Below are positions 1-4,994 of a stretch of DNA of 6,155 bases, one piece after another; position 1 is the first letter of the stretch, and each line of letters starts with the position of its first letter. The stretch covers positions 1 to 6,155 of the forward strand of contig DAOTXN010000007.1 in NCBI GenBank assembly GCA_034435435.1, given 5' to 3'. The notes under the pieces are model-generated. The model did no database searches. It saw only the letters and a program-made list of their open reading frames with translations, and was not told the DNA's origin. Origin of the DNA: DAOTXN01 sp034435435 (lineage in GTDB: Bacteria; Chloroflexota; Anaerolineae; S140-20). The position numbers were made by a program, and so were the translations under genes.

Positions 1-82
1 TCCCCTGTGCAAGTTGTCGTCTCATCTTGACTACGTTGGAGTATTCTGCATCACGACAATCGCGATTTGGCTTGAACAACGA
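1..82. other. No recognisable gene at the left edge
   Basis: I see no start, RBS or RNA gene here. On the minus strand the reading frame of the truncated M23-like gene stays open after its stop codon to the window edge, but the residues it would add do not resemble the missing M23 half. No Rho-independent terminator with a T-run is visible after the stop codon. Confidence 0.5.
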
Positions 83-478
83 TTATGGCGTTTTCTGGAG
101 TGGAAGCAACTCACTATACCGTAATTTCAGATAAGGATAGGCATGGTCAACTCGCATGTAAAGGCCATAGCCACATGCTGCATTATTTGGATCGTTGTGA
201 CACGCTGTATTGTACCACTTGAGTTCCGATATGGTTCCACTTGCGGCTGCCAGTACACGTTCATAACTCAAAATGAAATCGATGGCTTCGTGACCACCAA
301 AAGAAAACCATTGAGAAATCGTGGTCGCGTTGCCATAGTATGGTGTAGTCAAGAAGGGTGTGACTGCCTGCGCTTTTGAGAGTCGTGGATTAACGCCACC
401 TAACCCGCAGAGTACTACAACCACGATGGCAATCAATGACTTTGCAATGCAGAACCAGGTGCTGTTCGGCTTGGGCAT
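83..478 (-). CDS. Truncated secreted M23 (LytM-like) peptidase-like protein, probably catalytically dead
   Basis: The predicted product has 131 residues. An N-terminal hydrophobic segment (about residues 11-28) looks like a signal peptide or membrane anchor. The following part resembles the first half of an M23 zinc endopeptidase of the type that cuts peptidoglycan cross-links outside the membrane: GGHEAIDF (His63 and Asp67, the H-x3-D metal motif), VLAAASGTI, then GYGLYMRVDH. Family members normally continue through a Y-x-HL motif and an HLHF motif that supplies the last zinc ligand. Here Y-x-HL is replaced by YSEL (residues 121-124) and the protein ends nine residues later, so both histidines are gone; neither of the other two frames restores them nearby. 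The ATG at 478 is preferred because a GAGGTGA ribosome site lies just before it; an upstream in-frame ATG would add 16 residues inside the preceding gene. Likely a decayed gene, or a structural domain without peptidase activity. Confidence 0.65.
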   Translation of the reverse strand: MPKPNSTWFCIAKSLIAIVVVVLCGLGGVNPRLSKAQAVTPFLTTPYYGNATTISQWFSFGGHEAIDFILSYERVLAAASGTISELKWYNTACHNDPNNAACGYGLYMRVDHAYPYLKLRYSELLPLQKTP

Positions 479-482
479 CGTT

Positions 483-489
483 TCACCTC
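483..489 (-). promoter_or_regulatory. Ribosome binding site overlapping the upstream stop codon
   Basis: GAGGTGA lies four bases before the ATG at 478. Its last three bases are the TGA stop of the PD40 lipoprotein gene. Terminating ribosomes would sit on this site, so translation of the M23-like protein is probably coupled to the lipoprotein. This site decides the start of the downstream gene. Confidence 0.7.
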
Positions 490-1766
490 TCGATAGGTAT
501 CCACAAAGGGGGATAGCTGACAACAAAGAACTCGTTGGGTTTTGTTTGAGTTATTTGTCGAGGGTTAATGCCATCCACATTGACGATCCACAACTCCATC
601 GGACCGCTACGGTCGGATAGGAATGCCAAAAGCTTGCCGTCGGGCGACCACGTGGGAGAAACACCTCGACCCTCCGCCAGGAGAGGTCGCATGCTGCGCT
701 CAGAGATATCAATGAGGTAGATGTTGCCGTTTGTCAACAGCCAGGTACCCCAATCCACGTCTGATCCCTTGGGTCGAGGCAGTACCTTGGTGACGGCGAC
801 AGTCTGACCATCAGGGGACCAGATCACTCCTGTGGTCTCGAGCACGGTATCTTGTTGAGTAACGTCTTGGTCAATTTGTTCAGTACGGCCCTGGGTAATG
901 TCAGCAACGTTCACTCCTCCCGCCAGGTGAAATACGCTTCGGCCATCGGGAGCCCAGCCAAGCAGATAGCCAAGAGGAATGCCCAATTGCTCACGTTGGG
1001 AACCATCCAGACTGATCAACCACGCCTGATTTCCATCCACGTACACAACGCTCAGACCATCAGGAGAAACCGCAGCGCCGGTATTAGGAACAACGCCTCC
1101 GACCAAGACCGAATACTCTCCACTGTGGATATCGACTAGCCAAAGTCCCTCGTCAAGAGTAAATGAGGAACCGAAAAGGATATAGCGACTATCCGGGTGC
1201 CAGCCGTAAGTAATGCCTGCGGCTGGACTATCGGGAGCAAACACCGACCACAGGCGACCCTCCTTGAGGTCGTAAATGAACGGTCTTGACATACCGTCAG
1301 CCGTTGCCTGTGGGAGAAGCAAGTACCTTCCGTTGGGGGAAGCGTACATTTGGAAGCATCTTTCAAAGGTCGTAAGTGCCTGGGGCTCTCCAAGGGGCTG
1401 ACCCACACCGTCAACTGGTAACGAATAGATTGTGCATATACGATTAGCAGCAGAAGTCGAATCGTCTACTGTCGCGTAGATGATCAGACCGGCCGCGTCC
1501 GGCGCCGGGGTGCGCAATGGGATCGCTGTTACGGCAGGCCAGGGCCGAGGTGTTGGAGTGGGGGGAGGCGGCGGCACATAAGGTGGCGTAATCAGATTGA
1601 TCACTTCTAATGTGGAAGTCGATAAAGGCGTCCTCAACGGCGACTCGAGCGCCGGCCCGGTGGCCTCCTGCCCCGACAGATCCACACACCCCGCCAGAAC
1701 TATTGCCAGGGCGAGCAGCAGACCCACCCGCGTCGCCCGGCTCCAGCGTTGCGTTAACGTGTTCAT
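483..1766 (-). CDS. Secreted lipoprotein with TolB/PD40-type beta-propeller
   Basis: The product has 427 residues. An Arg-containing N-terminus is followed by a hydrophobic core (about 14-25) and the lipobox LAGC (24-27), so it should be exported and lipidated on Cys27. A Pro/Thr-rich linker (about 60-90, including PPPPPTPTPRP) separates the anchor from the folded part. From about 95 onward there are six PD40/WD40-like strands: SPNGRYLLL (143), HPDSRYILF (190), SPDGLSVVY (234), APDGRSVFH (272), SPDGQTVAV (317) and SPDGKLLAF (374); the last is followed by TolB-like SDRSG and ELWIVNVDG. This implies a six-bladed propeller outside the membrane that binds a partner or ligand; no enzymatic residues are evident. 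The ATG at 1766 has AGGAGG six bases upstream. It is the first gene of a two-gene unit with the M23-like gene, four bases apart. The exact role is unknown; the PD40 fold is clear. Confidence 0.88.
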   Translation of the reverse strand: MNTLTQRWSRATRVGLLLALAIVLAGCVDLSGQEATGPALESPLRTPLSTSTLEVINLITPPYVPPPPPTPTPRPWPAVTAIPLRTPAPDAAGLIIYATVDDSTSAANRICTIYSLPVDGVGQPLGEPQALTTFERCFQMYASPNGRYLLLPQATADGMSRPFIYDLKEGRLWSVFAPDSPAAGITYGWHPDSRYILFGSSFTLDEGLWLVDIHSGEYSVLVGGVVPNTGAAVSPDGLSVVYVDGNQAWLISLDGSQREQLGIPLGYLLGWAPDGRSVFHLAGGVNVADITQGRTEQIDQDVTQQDTVLETTGVIWSPDGQTVAVTKVLPRPKGSDVDWGTWLLTNGNIYLIDISERSMRPLLAEGRGVSPTWSPDGKLLAFLSDRSGPMELWIVNVDGINPRQITQTKPNEFFVVSYPPLWIPIER

Positions 1767-1827
1767 CGCGCCTCCTGTTCATTCGTCATATCGCGCCGCT
1801 GCGCGTCATCCTGATTCGACAACATCG

Positions 1828-1858
1828 ATTGTACCACAAATCGGGGGGGGGGCGTCAA
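1828..1858 (-). promoter_or_regulatory. Predicted sigma-70-type promoter with a homopolymeric spacer
   Basis: Read on the minus strand, TTGACG (1858-1853, 5 of 6 to the -35 consensus) is followed after 19 bases by TACAAT (1833-1828, 5 of 6 to the -10 consensus). TG sits one base before it, which makes an extended -10 (TGGTACAAT). Transcription would begin near 1821 and give a leader of about 55 bases before the lipoprotein ATG. Ten of the 19 spacer bases are consecutive C on this strand. A 19-base spacer is longer than the 17-base optimum; loss of two C would restore it. The boxes are seen directly; promoter activity is inferred. Confidence 0.6.
1843..1852. repeat. Ten-base G/C homopolymer inside the promoter spacer
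   Basis: Ten consecutive G on the plus strand. It is the longest single-base run I found in the window. Tracts of this length are prone to replication slippage, and to sequencing or assembly length errors. Confidence 0.95.
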
Positions 1859-2055
1859 GCACCTCGCGCCAATGATTTTGCCAACCCGAATGTGCGCCAG
1901 GTTGGCGATACATCGGGTAAATCGCTAATCAATCGAAACGTCTCTGAACGTGGCTCGCCGGCGGGAGGGTGGCCCGATGACGAGCTGGACCAGGAGGCCA
2001 TCCGGGCGGCGCTGGCCCGCTGCTGCTCACCACCGCGCTGCCCAAAAAGCCGTTG
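1859..2055. other. Non-coding or decayed stretch upstream of the lipoprotein promoter
   Basis: No intact gene is supported. The open frames here lack ribosome sites and their products are low-complexity. On the plus strand, 1976-2018 reads DDELDQEAIRAALA, and a one-base shift after it gives LLLTTALPKKPLP, which looks more protein-like than its surroundings. This could be a frameshifted coding fragment or chance. The stretch also contains a small stem-loop (1880-1906) sharing an 11-base word, GCCAGGTTGGC, with 2065-2075. Confidence 0.4.
1880..1906. repeat. Small stem-loop with the GCCAACC / GGTTGGC word
   Basis: GCCAACC (1880-1886) pairs with GGTTGGC (1900-1906) around a 13-base loop. The same GTTGGC core recurs in the larger inverted repeat at 2056-2148, so the two may be copies or debris of one intergenic repeat family. 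Confidence 0.45.
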
Positions 2056-2148
2056 CCCAGGCAGGCCAGGTTGGCAAAGGTGCGTCCGGCATAGGGCGCT
2101 ACGCCGCTCGCGCTCGGGGCGCACCTTTGCCAACGTAGGCTGCCTGGG
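2056..2148. repeat. Imperfect inverted repeat, 29-base arms, cutting into the recombinase remnant
   Basis: The left arm (2056-2084) and right arm (2120-2148) match at 26 of 29 positions as reverse complements. An inner block of 15 perfect bases (GTTGGCAAAGGTGCG) and an outer block of nine (CCCAGGCAG) are separated by five mostly unmatched bases, and the loop is 35 bases. The right arm carries recombinase codons TQAAYV and then departs from the family, so the repeat coincides with the break in that gene. It could be a small insertion with terminal repeats, or a fold-back duplication made when the gene was disrupted. Confidence 0.7.
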
Positions 2149-2209
2149 TCTTTTCGGACAAGCCGCGCAACTGCATGTCCTCGACCATGCGTTGTCTCAA
2201 GACAGTCAT
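2099..2209 (-). pseudogene. Remnant of a tyrosine recombinase/integrase (N-terminal arm only)
   Basis: The ATG at 2209 has AGGAGG seven bases upstream and opens a 36-residue frame beginning MTVLRQRMVEDMQLRGLSEK and continuing TQAAYV. This matches my recollection of the N-terminal SAM-like, core-DNA-binding domain of XerC/D-type or IS91-associated integrases, which usually start M-x-LRQRM-x-EDMQLRGLSE-x-TQ and then run on to roughly 300 residues with a catalytic R...H-x-x-R...Y set. Here family similarity stops at residue 26, exactly where the inverted repeat begins, and a TAG follows ten codons later. No catalytic half is found nearby, so this cannot be an active recombinase. The start and RBS remain intact. 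A weak TATACT (2245-2240) could be a -10 box, but no convincing -35 partner is seen. Confidence 0.7.
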
Positions 2210-2313
2210 GACTAGACCTCCTATCAGTGGGATACAGGAAGTATAGTCCTGATTGAGGAGAATGCCGAAACGTCAGGGGAGGCGCGGGGAACGCTCCTTG
2301 CGCGAAGCGCTTA

Positions 2314-2382
2314 GTTCAACGGTCGGGTTTAGCCGCGTTGCGGAGCGCAGCGGAGCAAATTCGGCTGCAACCCGTATTGGGC
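2314..2382 (-). other. attC-like quasi-palindromic recombination site downstream of the acyltransferase
   Basis: In the direction of the acyltransferase gene, 21 bases after its stop, GCCCAAT (2382-2376, one base off the R'' consensus RYYYAAC) is followed by CGGGTTGCAGCCG (2374-2362), a 26-base inner loop, CGGCTAAACCCG (2335-2324) and GTTGAAC (2320-2314, a full match to the R' consensus GTTRRRY). The two inner arms pair with one extra unpaired base, as in integron attC sites. The total of 69 bases lies within the usual attC size range, and the position just after a stop codon is typical of a gene cassette. No integron integrase gene is in the window. Alternative: a dispersed Chloroflexota intergenic repeat with a similar fold. 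Confidence 0.42.
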
Positions 2383-2403
2383 GGCTGTTCCGACACCGAG
2401 TTG

Positions 2404-3582
2404 TCAGGCCTTCATCCCGAACATGACCCGCAACAAACCCACTCGCCGGATGACAAACTCGTAGAGTCCTAGTGAAACTGCAAATGCTCCAAAGATAACC
2501 ACTAGTAGCTTGGGCAACAGACCGACATTCCACTGCACGACGAAGTATGCCATAACGATGATGACCGGATGATGCACCACAAAGAACGGTAATATGGCTG
2601 CCTGACCAAATCGCAGCCACTGGTTACTCCAATCTAGAAAGCGCATGCCAATAAATAGCATGAAGGCTGACCAGCACCAGCTACAGACAGAGACGAGACC
2701 CCACCAGACAAAATCCAACAATGTACGAGGCGTAGCTTCTATGTCGATTTCCCCCGCCACTACGATGATAGCCATAAACGCCAGGAAGGCGGGAACCCCG
2801 ACGGCGAGCATGATCGGCCAGTCGCGTTGGACGGCTTGTGTAAACCGCTTGTCGGTGAACAATAGGTAACCCAGGATGTAGAAAGCCATCAGGAAAGAGA
2901 AGTCTGCCCAGTCATGTTCGAAGGGAAAGAAAGGGTGGAGACCCAATCGGATCAGCAAGAGCGGGAGAATGAACAGGAGAATCCCGCCGCGATGCTCACA
3001 CAGCCGCGCCATTCGCGAGATGAGCCCCTGTCCCGTTTCTTCTTTCAGCCAAAGGAAGAGGGGCAGGGTGAGCAGCGCATAACAGAACAGGAAACCTAGG
3101 AACCACAGATGATATCCGACCGCTCCAAAGAACCTGGGATTGGTTGGGATCCACGCGAGTGCGTTGACAAACTCTAGGAAAGAACCCTGCACCACACCCG
3201 TCTGGATTTTGTGGCTCCACTCGAAATAGAATTGGATCGGCGACAGCAAGAGGGAACCAATGACAAACGGAAGGAACAGACGAGTGAAGCGCTCGCGCGC
3301 GTACTGACCTGAGGTACGGTGCTGCAGAGCAAACCGACTACCTGCTCCAGCGATCAGGAAGAAAAGGGGCATTCCCCAGGGAAACAAAAAACCAAGAAAG
3401 GCCGTGATGGCCGGGCTTTGTTCAGCGTTCTTGATGTGATAGTCAAATTCGCTGAACACGAGCGTGGCGTGGAAGAGAAAGACACCCAATGGGGCGATGA
3501 CGCGCAGCCAGTCGAGATAGTGCAGGCGTGTTGCTTCTGAAGAGGTAGTGTCCGTTGGATGTAAAACGCTTTGATACTGCAT
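2404..3582 (-). CDS. Acyltransferase-3 family integral membrane acyltransferase
   Basis: The product has 392 residues with about ten membrane helices (near 26-45, 61-82, 101-119, 156-178, 200-216, 227-243, 258-276, 289-315, 327-346 and 357-378). It opens with HYLDWLRVIAPLGVFLFHA, the first-helix signature of acyltransferase-3 proteins (OafA/OpgC type), where the His (His38) is the conserved catalytic residue. RERFTRLFLPF (96-106) matches the Arg-rich start of the third helix, and FFVVHHPVI (333-341) the late His-containing helix. Such enzymes move acetyl or other short acyl groups across the membrane onto sugars, glycans or glycolipids; the acceptor cannot be read from sequence. The ATG at 3582 is chosen because AGGAG lies about eight bases upstream; a 27-residue extension is open but runs into a palindrome and has no ribosome site. 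No operon partner is visible: attC-like sites flank it on both sides. Confidence 0.88.
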   Translation of the reverse strand: MQYQSVLHPTDTTSSEATRLHYLDWLRVIAPLGVFLFHATLVFSEFDYHIKNAEQSPAITAFLGFLFPWGMPLFFLIAGAGSRFALQHRTSGQYARERFTRLFLPFVIGSLLLSPIQFYFEWSHKIQTGVVQGSFLEFVNALAWIPTNPRFFGAVGYHLWFLGFLFCYALLTLPLFLWLKEETGQGLISRMARLCEHRGGILLFILPLLLIRLGLHPFFPFEHDWADFSFLMAFYILGYLLFTDKRFTQAVQRDWPIMLAVGVPAFLAFMAIIVVAGEIDIEATPRTLLDFVWWGLVSVCSWCWSAFMLFIGMRFLDWSNQWLRFGQAAILPFFVVHHPVIIVMAYFVVQWNVGLLPKLLVVIFGAFAVSLGLYEFVIRRVGLLRVMFGMKA

Positions 3583-3639
3583 AGCCGCTCTCCTGACGGT
3601 TGATAACTGACTGACGCAACTTGCCTGGTTAGCCACACG

Positions 3640-3657
3640 AGCCGCCCAACGGGCGGC
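3640..3657. repeat. GC-rich perfect stem-loop between the acyltransferase and the ABM-like gene
   Basis: GCCGCCC (3641-3647) and GGGCGGC (3651-3657) form a perfect seven-base stem with loop AAC. No T-run follows on either strand, so it is not a standard Rho-independent terminator. The ten bases AGCCGCCCAA (3640-3649) are the exact reverse complement of 2377-2386, so the acyltransferase gene is bracketed by a short inverted repeat. Confidence 0.6.
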
Positions 3658-3731
3658 GCGCAACGTCCGCGAAGCCCGACCGCAGGGAGGGCTTGGGGGG
3701 CCAGCCGGTCGGCTTCATCCGCTGGTTCGGC
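3644..3731 (-). other. Possible second attC-like site at the end of the ABM-like gene
   Basis: In gene direction, GCCGAAC (3731-3725, one mismatch to RYYYAAC) leads to GAAGCC-GACCG, which pairs with CGGTCGGGCTTC with one unpaired C, and the element ends in GTTGGGC (3650-3644, full match to GTTRRRY). The 88-base length fits an attC. The right spacer (20 bases) is much longer than the left (8), the R' core is also part of a separate small hairpin, and the R'' core lies inside the last codons of the ABM-like gene. This is a weaker candidate than the one at 2314-2382. Confidence 0.25.
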
Positions 3732-4092
3732 GGCTACTTCGACCGGTCCCTCCGGCTTTGCCAGATCTGCCTTGGAAGCGCACTGTCGCCTCGGCCAGCA
3801 CTCTAAAGCTACCCATCTCAGTCCTGGACTCGATCCAGTCGCCCAAGACGGCCTCCAGCTCAGAATACTCGGCCTGGCGTTCGGCCAGCGCCTGCTCCCG
3901 CTGCGCCTCTGTCTCCCAGAAATCAACCGTCAGATACCGGCGCGGATTCTTTGTGTCGCGCAGCAGGGCAGCGCCCCGGAAGCCCGGGGCGCGCGCAAAC
4001 AGCTTGCTCCACGCGCCGCCCGGGCCGTAGGCCAGCTCGAACTGGCCCCGGGCCTCCGCCTTGACGACAAACTCGCAGATAATTTCGACCAT
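3715..4092 (-). CDS. Antibiotic-biosynthesis-monooxygenase (ABM)-like small protein
   Basis: The product has 125 residues and no signal peptide, so it is expected in the cytoplasm. The fold is recognised from MVEIICEFVVKAEARGQFEL at the N-terminus, then GPGGAWSKLFARAPGFRGAAL, then RRYLTVDFWETEAQREQAL. This is the strand-helix-strand pattern of the dimeric alpha+beta barrel (ABM/YgiN-like) family, which includes quinol and polyketide monooxygenases, haem-degrading enzymes and many members of unknown role. Family-wide catalytic residues are not conserved enough to assign a reaction. The ATG at 4092 has GAGAGG upstream and lies 26 bases after the second permease gene, so it is probably the last gene of the transporter operon. 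The final 16 or so residues, rich in Gly, Arg and Ser, lie beyond the normal domain end and run into a palindromic site, which suggests the original stop was lost. Confidence 0.78.
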   Translation of the reverse strand: MVEIICEFVVKAEARGQFELAYGPGGAWSKLFARAPGFRGAALLRDTKNPRRYLTVDFWETEAQREQALAERQAEYSELEAVLGDWIESRTEMGSFRVLAEATVRFQGRSGKAGGTGRSSRRTSG

Positions 4093-4118
4093 GCCGGCCT
4101 CTCTGTCAGCCAGCGCCC

Positions 4119-4994
4119 CTACCCTTTCACCGAGCCGGCCAGCAGCCCGCGGATGAAAAAGCGGCCCAGGATGATATAGATCAGCAGCGTGGGCAGAGCG
4201 GCGATGATCGTGCCGGCCATGACCATGTTCCACTCTTTGATCTGGCTGCCCGACAGGTTGCGCAGCGCCACCGTGATCGGCTGAAGCTCCGGTTTTTGCA
4301 GGATCGAGACGGCAAACAGAAACTCGTTCCATATATTGGTAAACTGCCAGATGATCACCACCACAAAACCGGGCAGCGATAGGGGGAACATCACCCGCCA
4401 ATACACGCCCAGAATGCCCGCGCCGTCAATGCGGGCCGCCTCGACCAGGTCGGTAGGCACCTCGGCGTAATAATTGCGAAAGATGAGCGTGGTGATGGGG
4501 ATGCCGTACACCACGTGCACCAGGATCAGCCCCCACAACGTCCCGCCCAGGCCGATGGCGGCCAGGGTTTGGGTCATGGGGATGAGCACGCTCTGGTAGG
4601 GGATGAACATGCCGAACAGCATCAGCGGAAAGACCACGTTGGCCCCTCGAAACTTCCACTTGGACAGCACATAGCCGTTGAGCGAGCCGAGCATGGAGGC
4701 GAGGATGGTGGCGGGGACGGTCAGGTAGACGCTGTTGAGCAGGTTTTGCGACAGGCCGCGCAAGCCCTTTTCAGGGATACCCGACCAGGCCGATTTAAAG
4801 CTTTCCAGGTCCAACCCCGCCGGCGGACTCCACAGCCTGGAAAGGTCTTGCACCTCGGCGAAGGTCTTGAGGGAGCTTGAGACCAAGACGTACACCGGCA
4901 CCAAAAAGATGAGAGCAAAGAGGATCAGCAGCGCATAGATGCCGGCCCGGGCCGGGTCAAAGCGAGCCTTGCGTCGGATCGAGGTCGTGGTCAT
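4119..4994 (-). CDS. CUT1-family carbohydrate ABC transporter permease, second subunit (MalG-like)
   Basis: The product has 291 residues with six predicted membrane helices (first near 17-39, last near 260-278). It is one of the two transmembrane subunits of an importer that takes up sugars or oligosaccharides. The EAA loop that docks the ATPase is clear: EAARIDGAGILGVYWRVMFP at 185-204, with the invariant Gly191. The C-terminus RGLLAGSVKG is characteristic of MalG-type CUT1 permeases, and WQFTNIWNEFLFA (216-228) fits the glucose/mannose or alpha-glucoside branch. Its ATG overlaps the stop of the first permease (ATGA), with a GGGAGGTGG ribosome site inside that gene, so the two are translationally coupled, as expected for a one-to-one heterodimer. 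The substrate cannot be named securely. Confidence 0.93.
   Translation of the reverse strand: MTTTSIRRKARFDPARAGIYALLILFALIFLVPVYVLVSSSLKTFAEVQDLSRLWSPPAGLDLESFKSAWSGIPEKGLRGLSQNLLNSVYLTVPATILASMLGSLNGYVLSKWKFRGANVVFPLMLFGMFIPYQSVLIPMTQTLAAIGLGGTLWGLILVHVVYGIPITTLIFRNYYAEVPTDLVEAARIDGAGILGVYWRVMFPLSLPGFVVVIIWQFTNIWNEFLFAVSILQKPELQPITVALRNLSGSQIKEWNMVMAGTIIAALPTLLIYIILGRFFIRGLLAGSVKG

Noticed and set aside
2056..2148. Inverted repeat considered as a transcription terminator or CRISPR-like repeat
   Set aside because: The 35-base loop and absence of a T-run argue against a terminator, and there are only two arms with no spacer periodicity, so it is not a CRISPR array.
1610..2215. 201-codon plus-strand open frame across the lipoprotein 5' end and the repeat region
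   Set aside because: It is antisense to a clear gene, its composition is dominated by Arg, Pro and Ser, and it crosses the promoter homopolymer and inverted repeat; it is a GC-driven shadow frame.
2240..2270. Promoter for the recombinase remnant (TATACT at 2245-2240)
   Set aside because: No acceptable -35 hexamer lies at 16-19 bases upstream, so it is not listed as a feature.
3583..3663. 27-residue N-terminal extension of the acyltransferase to an upstream ATG
   Set aside because: It crosses the GC-rich stem-loop and has no ribosome site, whereas the ATG at 3582 has AGGAG at good distance and places the conserved first helix where the family has it.
3354..3926. Long minus-strand frame running through the end of the ABM-like gene, the palindromic site and the start of the acyltransferase
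   Set aside because: It has no ribosome site at its start, overlaps two well-supported genes in another frame, and its product is Pro/Ala/Arg-rich with no family resemblance.
3715..4401. 228-codon extension of the ABM-like frame back into the second permease gene
   Set aside because: The extension overlaps the permease in another frame; the ATG at 4092 has its own GAGAGG site and begins exactly at the domain start.
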